Shown: one piece after another, positions 1 through 10,345 of the stretch
Position numbering within the stretch: the first letter of the stretch is position 1
Layout of the letters: each line of letters begins with the position of its first letter
Assembly: GCA_963920685.1 (NCBI GenBank)
Contig: OY987336.1
Location: forward strand, 21,650,876 to 21,714,875
Direction of reading: 5' to 3'
DNA length: 64,000 bases
Origin: Polydrusus tereticollis
Taxonomy: Eukaryota > Arthropoda > Insecta > Coleoptera > Curculionidae
The notes under the pieces: generated by a model
The model's input: the letters and a program-made list of their open reading frames with translations, nothing else
Told to the model about the DNA's origin: nothing
Databases searched by the model: none
Translations under genes and position numbers: made by a program

Positions 1-1037
1 ACATAGTAGGCGTAACATGTCAAATTTACGATCTCGTTCATAACGTAGTAGGTATAAGAAATGATGTATTTTGGACCCGCGCCAAATGGAAGCGGCTGGA
101 GACCACTGCCACGCTCTACTTTTGTTCTCTGTAAAATGCGCTAACTGGATTGGCGGAAGCTTGGCGTCGGCCACAAAAGATGAATGAGTCGCGTCATAAG
201 GTATTCGTGCAGCGGTTCCATCCGCTCCATTCGGCGCGAATTAAGAAATAGGAGTTACTGTTGAGTGAGCAAGTAAGCTAGCAACACGTCCCGTCAAAAA
301 GGAATAGCCAAAGTTGGTTGTTGGCGGTCATTTTACTATTTGTACCAAGTGGTAAATCTTTACGAATGTTAGTGTATCAATTTAGAGTAACTGTTGAGTG
401 AGCAAGTAAGCTAGCAACACGTCCCGTCAAAAAGGAATAGCCAAAGTTGGTTGTTGGCGGTCATTTTACTATTTGTACCAAGTGGTAAATCTTTACGAAT
501 GTTAGTGTATCAATTTAGAGTAACTGTTGAGTGAGCAAGTAAGCTAGCAACACGTCCCGTCAAAAAGGAATAGCCAAAGTTGGTTGTTGGCGGTCATTTT
601 ACTATTTGTACCAAGTGGTAAATCTTTACGAATGTTAGTGTATCAATTTAGAGTAACTGTTGAGTGAGCAAGTAAGCTAGCAACACGTCCCGTCAAAAAG
701 GAATAGCCAAAGTTGGTTGTTGGCGGTCATTTTACTATTTGTACCAAGTGGTAAATCTGTAGAAATGTTAGTGTACTAATTTCTATGTAAAAAGTGGAAG
801 TTTCACCCTAAGTACGGGTACTAAGTGTGCATAGCTCTGTGCAAAGAGTTATAATGTGTTAATTTCGCCAGAAGTTATAATGTGTTAAGTTCGCCAGTAA
901 ATTAAATAAAGTTATTTTGCTTTAACACGAGTTTAATTTCCAATCATAATAAAAACGACCAGTGAGTCACACGCCTGTGGAAATATACCACAAACTTGAT
1001 TGAACGTAAGAGGAAATAAAGCCCTCCGTCCCAAGCA
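1..1037 (+). repeat. 5' LTR of the BEL/Pao element (first 65 bp missing)
   Basis: Base 1 aligns with base 6328 of the 3' LTR and the match continues to about 1024. The last ~13 bases differ from the 3' LTR: the terminus here reads CCAAGCA, the other CAACA. It contains four tandem 133-bp units where the 3' LTR has three. Confidence 0.92.
257..788 (+). repeat. 133-bp tandem repeat, four copies, inside the 5' LTR
   Basis: Copies start at 257, 390, 523 and 656, an exact 133-bp period. The units are virtually identical except the end of the fourth, where CTTTACGAATG becomes CTGTAGAAATG. In LTR elements such internal arrays lie in the regulatory part, so they may act as repeated enhancer or insulator-like sites; that role is inference only. 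Confidence 0.95.
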
Positions 1038-1054
1038 TGGTCCTTCGAATCCGG
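1038..1054 (+). other. Primer binding site, probably tRNA-Tyr
   Basis: Directly after the LTR end comes TGGTCCTTCGAATCCGG. The first 11 bases are the complement of a tRNA 3' end with acceptor strand TCGAAGGA-CCA, which is what I recall for insect tRNA-Tyr. The following bases match less well. Confidence 0.6.
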
Positions 1055-1356
1055 ATGTTGGAAAATTGAATAAGTGCGGAAGTAAAATTAAAGTAAAAAA
1101 TTAGCAAGAAGAGGCAGTAAGAGACTTCCAAACCAGTGAGAGTAGTGAAGTGAAAGTTAAGTGAGTGTCGACAGAGAGACAGCGGAAGGTAAAAACGTTA
1201 CATGTAGAAATTGTAGTAGTATTGTTGTTGATAATTCTAGATTTGTTAGTAGCATTACACTTTGGTAGCCAACATTAAGGTAGTGTTGTGTTCGACTTCA
1301 CCTCTGTGTAAGTTGTGTTACTAGTTAGAGAGCAAAAGTCATTAAAAAATAAAAAA

Positions 1357-4300
1357 ATGGAGCCTTCAGACGAGGCAGTTAATATAAGTAAATTAAGCGA
1401 GTTAAAAAGAAAACGTGGGGTGGCAAAGGCTGCGATCACGAGGAGTCAAACATGGTATAATACTAATAAAAAAGACAAAGAGGCACTGAAGCAAATTATA
1501 TCGCGAGAGGAGACGTTGAGAAAAGCGTACGGGACGTACTCGGATTTACAGGATAGTATTGAATATTTAGATCCAGACGATTTAGATAGGGATGAAGTCG
1601 AGGGCAAATACCATTCTTTGGTGGCGGCGTTTAATGAAATATTAAGCGCAGATAATGCGCAAGGTAGTGTAACGAGTAGTAATCAGGGGCAACATTATAT
1701 TTCTTCGGGTGTTAGATTGCCAGATTTGAAGGTCCCATCGTTCGATGGCAGTGTTTCGGATTGGCGGTCTTTTGCAGAAATTTTTAAAGTTTTAATTATA
1801 GAGAACGCAGTTCTTTCGGATGTACAACGATTAATGTACCTAAAATCTGCACTCAAGGGCGAGGCTTTGAAGCTAATAGATTCTCTTGAATTAATAGGAA
1901 GTAACTTTCAGATTGCGTTTGACATTTTGCAAAATAGATTCGAGAATTTGACATGTGTGGTAAATAACCACTTCAAAACTATTTTAGGTGCGCCGGTGCT
2001 AACTAAGCCAAATTCAAATAATTTAAGGGAGTTCATAGCGAATAATACAAAGACAGTGGAGTCGTTAAAACAATTGCCGGTATCTCAGACTCAAGTTCTT
2101 CAATATTTGTTAGTATATATTATGGAAAATAAATTAGATTACGCCACAAAAAAGGCATTTGAGCTGGATCGTAATTTAAATAGCTTACCAAGGTTAACAG
2201 ATTTCTTTGAATTCTTACAACGTAGGTGTTTAGTGTTCGAAAATCTTTCTAGTAGTAGTAAACAACAAAGTTCACAGCCCAGAGGCACAACTAGTAATAA
2301 CAGAGTATCGTTTTTTGCTAGTCAACAGCAGAGCGATCAATATTGTTGTATTTGTGGCATTCCAGATCATAGAACATATGCGTGTCAAAAATATTTGGAT
2401 TTAACATTATATGGAAGGCAACAGATCGTACAATCGAAGCGATTGTGTTTTAATTGTCTGGGTGCACACTCTGTCGCTCAGTGCAAATCACAAAGTAAAT
2501 GTAAATATTGTAATTTATCGCACCATTCAACGTTGCATAGAAATGTGCCAAGAGGTAGTCCTGATGCAAGTTCGGGCACCGCACAACAACAAAATTCTAC
2601 GCGAAATGCAAATTTAGGTACCGTGCGAAACGGGCGATATTCCCAGAATAATAACGACAAAACCTCGTACAACGCGAACAGTTCAAATAATCAATCGTTC
2701 TTAAGGCCATCCGGGCAGTACAACGGGTCTGGGAATCGAACACACAACGTGTCAAGTTTAAATACGAGTACGGAGACGCCTAGTCCTCAAAATATCGGTG
2801 TACAAAATTTACAGGGTGAGTCAAGTAGGGATGCCCAAATAGGTTCCACCAAACCAGTGTCTCTTTCAGCATTGGCAAATGAACATTCTAACGTATTATT
2901 GGCAACCGCGCAGGTAAATCTTGTGAGTAAGAATGGGGATGTGATAACAGCGAAAGTATTGTTGGATAATGGAAGCCAAAGCTCGTTTATTACTAAATCA
3001 TTAGTAGAGCAGCTACAGTGTGATATTATTAATTGTAAATTAAATATTTCAAGCGTTTCACAAAACAGTTTTGTATGTACTAAATTGGCGAACGTTACCA
3101 TATATTCGAAGACGCAGGATATCTGTTATCCAGTGGCATCGTGTATCATTTTGGATAGTATCACGTACAAATTGCCGCAAATCCCTATCAAAGTAGAAAC
3201 TTTGGATATTCCGTATAATTTACAAAGCCGGCTGGCTGATCCAACTTTTAATATTCCATCCGAGATCGACATTTTGTTGGGCGCTGACGTTTACTATTCG
3301 ATTTTGAGCCAGGGGCAGTGTATTTTAGGCTCTAACAACCCTACTTTGGTAAATACCACACTTGGGTGGATTATAGCAGGGAAGGTACCTGCACATTGTA
3401 CATCGCCGGTGAAAGGGCACGCTACGCAGGTAGGCGGAAGTAGCGCGTCATTTTTTTTGCAAACTCAAGATGTGGATAAGTTGTTGACAAAATTTTGGAC
3501 AGTCGAAGAAGTGTCTTCAAAACCTATAATGTCAACTGACGATCAGTTGGCAGAAAGTGTCTTTATTAATACTTCAAAACGTATAGAAAACGGTTCGTTT
3601 CAGGTCAATATGCCGTTTAAAACTCCGGGTGAGTATACGAAACTTGGTGATTCATTTAAAATGGCTGAAAAGCGGTTCTCCTCGTTGGAAAACAAATTAA
3701 GATATGTCAAATCTGCAGACAATCCTGCAGATATTTTGTCGCGCGGAAATTTATCAAACGAAGTAATTGCTTCAGGATTCTGGTTTCAAGGGCCTAAGTT
3801 CTTACTTGACGTTAACTTGGATTTGAGGTTATATGATCAGCAGATCAACATTGCTTATCTGCCAGAGCAAAAGAAGGTGGCACTTCCAACGGTGTGCCAG
3901 GAGCAACCTTGTGATTTTTGGATAAATTATTTTTCTCGGTTTTCTAACTTTTCACGTCTGATACGTATGTTAGCCTTTATGTTCCGGTTTATACATAACC
4001 TTCGGAATAAAGATAATAAGATTCAGGATGCAACTGTCACGGTAAAATTTTGGCAACAGTGTACCAAAATTCAACAGATCTTTTGGAAGCGATGGTCGGT
4101 AGATTATCTCAATCGTCTGCAACAGTGTCCTAAATGGTTAAAAGTAAGTAGAAATATAGTCCCAAACGACGTGGTGCTATTACGCGAGGATAACATACCT
4201 CCGTTGCAATGGCCGCTAGCGAGAGTGCTGGAAGTGTATCCTGGAAAGGATGGTAACGTGAGGGTTGTAAAACTAAAAACAGCTGACAGCATTTTCACTA

Positions 4301-4371
4301 GGTCTATGGCAAAAGTGTCTCCTCTCATTTATGACCAGGCACATGTAACTACTGAACTTCATCACGACTAA
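1357..4371 (+). CDS. BEL/Pao Gag-protease polyprotein with RT, RNase H and integrase core removed in frame
   Basis: I chose the ATG at 1357 (context AAAAAAATGG), giving 1004 residues; the frame is also open 14 codons upstream, but without an ATG. Order of parts: N-terminal coiled region; a DUF1759-type Gag domain (LPDLKVPSFDG, about residues 120-300); zinc knuckles (CCIC-x4-H-x4-C, CFNC-x3-H-x4-C and a third CKYC motif, about 328-400); a DUF1758-type retropepsin with the active-site block LLDNGSQSSFI (Asp at residue 537, where DSG or DTG is usual); the linker that normally enters the RT (ending SSLENKL). The frame then jumps at ~3690-3705 to VKSADNPADILSRG, which normally follows RNase H. It jumps again near 4009-4035 to the post-integrase DUF5641-like C-terminus. 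The known family makes Gag, PR, RT, RH and IN from one ORF of roughly 1700 residues. This copy can make Gag and PR but would need polymerase and integrase in trans. Confidence 0.9.
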   Translation: MEPSDEAVNISKLSELKRKRGVAKAAITRSQTWYNTNKKDKEALKQIISREETLRKAYGTYSDLQDSIEYLDPDDLDRDEVEGKYHSLVAAFNEILSADNAQGSVTSSNQGQHYISSGVRLPDLKVPSFDGSVSDWRSFAEIFKVLIIENAVLSDVQRLMYLKSALKGEALKLIDSLELIGSNFQIAFDILQNRFENLTCVVNNHFKTILGAPVLTKPNSNNLREFIANNTKTVESLKQLPVSQTQVLQYLLVYIMENKLDYATKKAFELDRNLNSLPRLTDFFEFLQRRCLVFENLSSSSKQQSSQPRGTTSNNRVSFFASQQQSDQYCCICGIPDHRTYACQKYLDLTLYGRQQIVQSKRLCFNCLGAHSVAQCKSQSKCKYCNLSHHSTLHRNVPRGSPDASSGTAQQQNSTRNANLGTVRNGRYSQNNNDKTSYNANSSNNQSFLRPSGQYNGSGNRTHNVSSLNTSTETPSPQNIGVQNLQGESSRDAQIGSTKPVSLSALANEHSNVLLATAQVNLVSKNGDVITAKVLLDNGSQSSFITKSLVEQLQCDIINCKLNISSVSQNSFVCTKLANVTIYSKTQDICYPVASCIILDSITYKLPQIPIKVETLDIPYNLQSRLADPTFNIPSEIDILLGADVYYSILSQGQCILGSNNPTLVNTTLGWIIAGKVPAHCTSPVKGHATQVGGSSASFFLQTQDVDKLLTKFWTVEEVSSKPIMSTDDQLAESVFINTSKRIENGSFQVNMPFKTPGEYTKLGDSFKMAEKRFSSLENKLRYVKSADNPADILSRGNLSNEVIASGFWFQGPKFLLDVNLDLRLYDQQINIAYLPEQKKVALPTVCQEQPCDFWINYFSRFSNFSRLIRMLAFMFRFIHNLRNKDNKIQDATVTVKFWQQCTKIQQIFWKRWSVDYLNRLQQCPKWLKVSRNIVPNDVVLLREDNIPPLQWPLARVLEVYPGKDGNVRVVKLKTADSIFTRSMAKVSPLIYDQAHVTTELHHD

Positions 4372-6250
4372 GCCAAACTACTTTTGATTATAGGTTACCG
4401 CACCTCGTGCGTGTGGCCATATTTTAAGTCTTAATCTACTCGATTACTAGTTTGTTGAATAATAAGTTTCAACGTACGTTTCATTTATATTAGTTTATTT
4501 TACACAAGGTGTCAGTCCTTTTTCGGCGTGGTGGCCTGCCTTAAGTCCACTGGGGGTCGAAGGCTAAGACTCCCTGGGAAACCTAAACGGTTACATGATT
4601 TTTGCATTCTTTTTGTCGTTTTTGTTGGCCCTTCGCTCTTAAGGAGCGTCGTATGAGTTCGCACAGTTGGAAAATTCTGGCAGCTTTTTCAAGAACACAC
4701 TAGGAGCGTCCCTGGTGTCAAAAGACTAAAGACGTAGACTACCCTGACAGTAGCGCACTGCCCTTTCGGTTCTGGGTTCCGGCGGAATCTGGTTCCACCT
4801 TTCGCTCTGCGGAGCATCTGTCACTCTGTTACTTCTTCTTCTTCCATTTCGTTCTATCCACTTTGCGGCTTCGGCACTACAAGACACGAGTAGTGCTGTC
4901 TATCACTACCAAGTGTCATTTCTCTGGGTTGGGGCGGGTAAGGGGTTATTGAGCCCAGTCCAGGGGAATTATCAGGTCTTCTTCGGGTGGGGATTCGGGA
5001 AAATTGTGAGTGTGTGACGTGGGGTGCAAATTTACGCCTTGTGCTTCATGTCAATACTCAAAGTTAGGGGTGTCTCACAGTAGCGCCAGTTCAAAGTTTA
5101 GGGGTGTCTCATCAGTAGCGCCATTCGCGGTATTCGACTCCAATGTCAATACTCAAAGTTAGGGGTGTCTCACAGTAGCGCCAGTTCAAGAAAGTTAGGG
5201 GTGTCTCATCAGTAGCGCCATTCGCAGTATTCGACTCCAATGTCAATACTTAAAGATAGAGGTGTCTCTCAGAAGCACCGTTCTTTAGTTTTTTAGTTTT
5301 TTTTATTATTATTTTATACTACAAGGGAAGTAGTTATGGGTGTCGCTGCGGAATGCCAACGTGTATGTGCAGCTCAAACGGAGCTTGCTATCTGGACCTT
5401 GTGTGTTCAGTTTTTTAAATGAATTTTATGACAGTGCTCGAAGCGAGCTTTTAAAGTAAATTTCGAATATATTCTTCAAAGAATATCAAAGTCATTTAAC
5501 ACAATATGATTCGGTAAAAATGTGCCAGTTATGAAAAATAGGACATTCAATCTGTGCAATACGGAAGGGTAGGACGGCTGTACAGAACTTTAGGTTCTTT
5601 TTAATATTAAGATTGTTGTGAAACCTATTCTACAGGTTTCAATAGGATACGGGTCACTTACGTTCAGATTACGTGAAAACAAAGGAAAAGAAAGACTTTA
5701 TTTTTCTTTGGGACTTTATACACTTAGGTCAAGATTATGTTCTCAAAACAAAACAGGACTTCAAGTGGACGATTGAGCATTGGTTTGTGTACGATTATGT
5801 CAAGTGGGTCCAGTAAAAGACAATGAACATTTGCGGAGTCGAGATAACTTTGACAGTGTTTGGAAATACGAGGGGCATGTGATACATGAAATCGTGTGTC
5901 ATGCTGAACAATTTTGTGTGACCTTCGGTCATATTGTAAATATTTTAGTATAAGTTATGAAGTTAAGGAAAAAAAAATGGTTATAGTTAGAGCTGCATGG
6001 TTGCGTTGCACGAGGCACATGCGCAGCTCTCTTTTTGAATATGGGGTATTTCACTCAGATCATGAGACGATGTAGAGTCTACAACCATATTGATGGTCAT
6101 GGCTGTTAACGTTTATGTATTGTTGGTTGTCGTTGTTAGGTTAGGTATAATGTTGGATACCAGAGTGTTAATTTCTAAGAGTAGATTGTGTAGAAAGGGG
6201 ATGTACTACATAATGTTCGATTAAATTGAATTGAATCACAAGTGATTCAA
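4372..6250 (+). other. Long non-coding 3' region of the BEL element
   Basis: About 1.9 kb between the ORF stop and the polypurine tract with no credible ORF on either strand. It holds a short duplicated array (5049-5290) and several short GC-rich inverted motifs (for example TTCGCTCT...GGAGCG near 4633 and 4800). Some may be element-specific packaging or export structures; nothing identifies them. Confidence 0.6.
5049..5290 (+). repeat. ~96-bp tandem repeat, about 2.4 copies, each of two related halves
   Basis: Copies begin TGTCAATACT at 5049, 5144 and 5241. Each holds two versions of AGTTAGGGGTGTCTCA followed by CAGTAGCGCCA, so the unit is itself a diverged dimer. It lies in the 3' non-coding region of the BEL element. 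Confidence 0.85.
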
Positions 6251-6262
6251 GGTGGGGGAGAA
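6251..6262 (+). other. Polypurine tract (plus-strand primer site)
   Basis: GGTGGGGGAGAA lies directly against the TGTTGGGG start of the 3' LTR, the expected position and composition of an LTR-element polypurine tract. Confidence 0.85.
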
Positions 6263-7230
6263 TGTTGGGGAACAGCCCTAAGAGTTGAAATGAGTTGTCC
6301 AAAGATGGACTGTTTAGTTTAGTTGTAACATAGTAGGCGTAACATGTCAAATTTACGATCTCGTTCATAACGTAGTAGGTATAAGAAATGATGTATTTTG
6401 GACCCGCGCCAAATGGAAGCGGCTGGAGACCACTGCCACGCTCTACTTTTGTTCTCTGTAAAATGCGCTAACTGGATTGGCGGAAGCTTGGCGTCGGCCA
6501 CAAAAGATGAATGAGTCGCGTCATAAGGTATTCGTGCAGCGGTTCCATCCGCTCCATTCGGCGCGAATTAAGAAATAAGAGTTACTGTTGAGTGAGCAAG
6601 TAAGCTAGCAACACGTCCCGTCAAAAAGGAATAGCCAAAGTTGGTTGTTGGCGGTCATTTTACTATTTGTACCAAGTGGTAAATCTTTACGAATGTTAGT
6701 GTATCAATTTAGAGTAACTGTTGAGTGAGCAAGTAAGCTAGCAACACGTCCCGTCAAAAAGGAATAGCCAAAGTTGGTTGTTGGCGGTCATTTTACTATT
6801 TGTACCAAGTGGTAAATCTTTACGAATGTTAGTGTATCAATTTAGAGTAACTGTTGAGTGAGCAAGTAAGCTAGCAACACGTCCCGTCAAAAAGGAATAG
6901 CCAAAGTTGGTTGTTGGCGGTCATTTTACTATTTGTACCAAGTGGTAAATCTGTAGAAATGTTAGTGTACTAATTTCTATGTAAAAAGTGGAAGTTTCAC
7001 CCTAAGTACGGGTACTAAGTGTGCATAGCTCTGTGCAAAGAGTTATAATGTGTTAATTTCGCCAGAAGTTATAATGTGTTAAGTTCGCCAGTAAATTAAA
7101 TAAAGTTATTTTGCTTTAACACGAGTTTAATTTCCAATCATAATAAAAACGACCAGTGAGTCACACGCCTGTGGAAATATACCACAAACTTGATTGAACG
7201 TAAGAGGAAATAAAGCCCGGCGTTTCAACA
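6263..7230 (+). repeat. 3' LTR of the BEL/Pao element (complete, 968 bp)
   Basis: Starts TGTTGGGG after the purine tract and ends TTTCAACA, giving a TGTTG...CAACA inverted terminus. It matches 1-1024 with one 133-bp unit fewer. The sequence beyond it continues a LINE reading frame on the minus strand, which fixes the right boundary within a few bases. Confidence 0.9.
6584..6982 (+). repeat. 133-bp tandem repeat, three copies, inside the 3' LTR
   Basis: Copies start at 6584, 6717 and 6850. The last carries the same variant ending as the last unit of the 5' LTR. The extra unit in the 5' LTR is therefore an internal gain, or its absence here an internal loss. Confidence 0.95.
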
Positions 7231-8300
7231 CTAGCTTTTTTATATTCTTTTTCACTTTGTTCGTTTTGTATTCTCTTCCATCTAATGTATAGTTTGTCTT
7301 TTTCTTTTAGTTTAGTCAGATATTCTTTTGTGATCCAGTAGTTATTTTGTTTTATTTTAAGTGATTTCTCTTTTGTACATTCCTCTTTAGTGGTGTTGAT
7401 TATGTGTGCAAGTTCTTGAAAAGTTTCTATTTTACATTTTTCCATTTTTACTTTTATTGTATCCAGCCAGGCTTGCTCCACAAGATACTGTTTTTTTATT
7501 ATTTCTTTTTTCTTTATACATATATTCTTTTTTACTTCTATATACATTATTTTGTGATCTGAGAGGTGGTGATCTTGCAGTTTTATGTTACAAGTTAAAC
7601 TTTTATTTGTTATCACATGATCAATGATAGATGCTGTGTTAATTGTTGTTCGAGTTGCATTCTGTGGCATTATTCTATTTTGTATTTTAAAACCATTCAT
7701 CTCAATTAGGTTGGTGTAATTATTAATAGTTTGAGAGTGTTTTAATAAGTCAAGATTAAAGTCTCCGATTATAATGCATGTGCTTTTCTGTTGTTCAAGT
7801 AGTCTGTCGAATTTTGTTGCAAATATCTTTGTGGTGGTCTGTAGATACCAAAGACGGAGAGCTTGTATTTTGGTAAGTAAAAAGATGCAATGTTGCAGTC
7901 GTCTATTTGTACATCGTACCTGTCATTTTGTATAAATTGCAGTTCTTCTCTTATATAGACACTGCAACCTCCTCCCCTGGTGTCTCGACAATTATGCACA
8001 GCTACATACTTTTGTAAGTTAAAGCAGTTTATCTTATTTGGATAGATCCATCTTTCCGTAAGCACTATGAGATGGATGGTCATGGTGTTTTGGAGTATTA
8101 AATCATTTATTTCATTTACCTTGTGTCGAAGGCTTCTGATGTTTAAATATAAGATGTTTAAGTGCTGGTTTTCTTTGGCAATAATTTTTAGTCTTTTTTA
8201 TCACAGTTTTGTATGTTAGTTCTATGTCTCTTAGATTATGTTCAGGTCACTCTCGTTTCTTGTCCTGACCGGTGTATCATTTTCTTTTTTCTTAATGTAT
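7231..8300 (-). pseudogene. LINE endonuclease domain remnant
   Basis: On the minus strand the start of an apurinic-type endonuclease is readable from about 8165 (LNILYLNIRSLRHKVNEI), followed by an ERW block, GGGCSVYI, GIYRPPQ, then after a frameshift near 7830 IIGDFNL, and finally SIIDHVITN and LSDHKIMY (the catalytic SDH motif) near 7600. The order is that of non-LTR retrotransposon ORF2 of the Jockey/CR1 group. The downstream linker reads to 7231, where the BEL LTR interrupts it. 8166-8300 continues upstream with ENDTPVRTRNESD, probably the ORF1-ORF2 junction. The rest of this LINE would lie left of the window. Confidence 0.85.
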
Positions 8301-8451
8301 ATTTTCCCGCTGTATTATTTCTCCGCTATCAGGCTATTTAAAGAGTAACAGTCACAATATCTCGAAACAGTTTAATAATGAATTTTAAAGGACACTTAGT
8401 TCCCTTCCGTGTGGTGGTTTTGAGTTTCTTTGAGAAGGATTGTTTGTTTAC

Positions 8452-8700
8452 TGTGGTGTTTAGTTTGTTGTAATACAAAGGCAACTTTCTTCTATAAAAT
8501 CAGTCTTGTATTTTCTCTTTTATAACTCATCTTCAGTACTTATATAATACAAAAATATATATAAACTTCACGTATAACATTTACCAGTATAGGTTACACA
8601 ATAACCTAGTTGATATATAAACATCCTAATAAGAAATATAGTAATAACATAATTAGTTCCTACGTAACTTAACCTATAGTTCTATCACCTATAATTGATC
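8452..8700 (-). repeat. Gypsy-type LTR fragment (solo or truncated)
   Basis: The stretch starting TGTGGTGTTT aligns with 25464-25705, the LTR next to a minus-strand Gypsy gag. Shared blocks include AAAATATATATAAAC, ATAACATTTACCA and AATAACCTAGTTGATATAT. Similarity fades after CTATAGTTCT in both places. No internal region accompanies this copy and I could not find its far end, so solo LTR and truncated copy are both possible. Confidence 0.65.
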
Positions 8701-10281
8701 ATTTTCAAATACGTGGCTTTGACAGGTCGGCTATTTTGCCTGGAGGACAAACAAAGGTTCATGACCGTTTACGCTAATGACTTATACTCTTTCGGTGTAA
8801 TTTAATAAGTTTCCAAGTAATTTTAGGATTCATTTGTGAACATTTCTAAAAAGTATCTATACCTGTGCTACTTGGACTTAAGTATACACTTTTTCGTGTT
8901 TCAACTGTATTCCTATCGCAATACTAATTTGAACTTCCTAGTGTGTGATTCGATCTTTTGTTTATATTCTGCAGTGTATAATTTAAATCATGGAAAGAAG
9001 TGAATATTTAAGACTTAGTGGCGATATTAAATGTAGATACTAGTAGTATTTCTAGTAGCCTTAAGAACTCACTGAATGTTCCGATTGATTCGATACTGTC
9101 TGATTTTTTGGGGCTACACTTCTGTAAGCCGACTACATTCTCTCTTCCTTCGAAAACTAACAGTGAGAATTACATGTGACAGCGACACACTTACGCACTG
9201 TAAGCCACTGTTTAAATCACTTAAAATCCTTACCTTATATGATTTACTTACGTTCAAAACACTAACTTACTTACATAGACATGAAGGCGAGACAAGGGAT
9301 AACATACATATCTAGCGCCCACCTACTATCCTCAATTGGGTACTTACTCTTTTAGGACCTCACTTCTTGAAGGCGGCTACAAAAATCCTCAACGGAGTTC
9401 GCAGTACCAGTGTGTTATACCAAATACTTCCAAAATGTAGTTGAATTGAAGTAGTTTATAGTTTTCTTTTTAAAAGGGAGAAATATATTGTTGAAAGGGA
9501 GCAATATTTAATCGTAAATCAAATGAGTTTATTTCTAATTCCTAGCAGTAAAACCACAAAGTCACTATCAGTTTCACTTATTTATTGAAATAGCACAATT
9601 CGGAGCCACCAACATTAAAATTTCAATTCACAAATAAATCTCTTCACTTACTTTTTAAATTACATATAATCCTTACGTCGACACTTACTCTTAGAAATGC
9701 GCTCACTTTACGCTTTATTCAATCAAGCTTTTCGCGTTACCGTTCCAAGTCAATAAGTAAAGGTTTCTGCCGCCGCGACGATACTTTACTCTCTCCGTGT
9801 GACTACGGGTCAACACACTTTCAACTTCCAAACTAAACTTTTCACCACTAAACTTGACTAACGGCAACTTTCGACGGACGACGGTACTAACTTTGTAAGT
9901 ATTTTAACATTACGACGCGACGGTTAAAAATGAACTAACTTTTCCTCTAGCAATCCCACCTATTTATAGGGGAAAATTGATCAAAACAACACTTGAAAAT
10001 GTTCGCAGATGTTTACACAAGTGTTCCAGTTTCTGGAATCCCTTTGTCGGTATGAGAAAAACAAAATATTTCGGATTTTTACAAAGGCAATTATCTTAAT
10101 TTATTTGACAGTTATTAGAAAATAGTTGCAGCTGAGCAGCAGATGCTATGCAGGTGTTACTTGTTGACACCAACGTAATCCGTCCCCATTTCGCGATTTA
10201 TCCCGATAAAACTAGCTTAAGTTAGAGTTTTGACCAATCAGAAATCGTACTAGCGCGTCATCTCCGAGGTGGGAGAGAGAT
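8701..10281. other. No gene seen
   Basis: Short frames only, none with a recognisable domain. The sequence is moderately AT-rich. 10130-10281 is less AT-rich and leads into a core promoter, so it may be the upstream part (U3) of an old LTR. Confidence 0.6.
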
Positions 10282-10345
10282 TATTTAAACTTTAGCAGCG
10301 CCTAATTTCATCAGTTACTCTCGGACGGTACCTTTTGCTCGGTCA
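10282..10345 (+). promoter_or_regulatory. Putative core promoter: TATA-like box plus initiator
   Basis: TATTTAAA begins at 10282 and an arthropod initiator TCAGTT has its A at 10313, so the box lies at -31 as expected. GGTCA, a DPE-like pentamer, sits at +29, one base off the strict position. No ORF follows within 800 bp, so this is probably the promoter of a decayed transposon. Confidence 0.45.

Larger units (their letters stand above)
1..7230 (+). mobile_element. BEL/Pao LTR retrotransposon, non-autonomous, 5' LTR cut by window start
   Basis: Two direct repeats (1-1037 and 6263-7230) flank a tRNA-like primer site, one long ORF and a purine tract, which is the order of an LTR retrotransposon. 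The ORF carries BEL/Pao-type Gag (DUF1759), zinc knuckles and a DUF1758-type protease. LTRs begin TGTTG and end CAACA in the 3' copy. Apart from a repeat-number difference, one single-base difference near position 250 and a divergent last ~13 bp, the LTRs look identical, so the insertion is recent. The 3' LTR ends inside the coding sequence of an older minus-strand LINE (7231 onward), so that LINE was the target. Window base 1 corresponds to base 66 of the LTR, so no left target duplication can be checked. Confidence 0.93.

Noticed and set aside
257..788. CRISPR-like array
   Set aside because: Units are contiguous 133-bp tandem copies without unique spacers, inside an LTR of a eukaryotic element.
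3..1315. GTG at 1315 as start of the BEL ORF
   Set aside because: Eukaryotic start should be the ATG at 1357, in strong context; upstream codons are leader.
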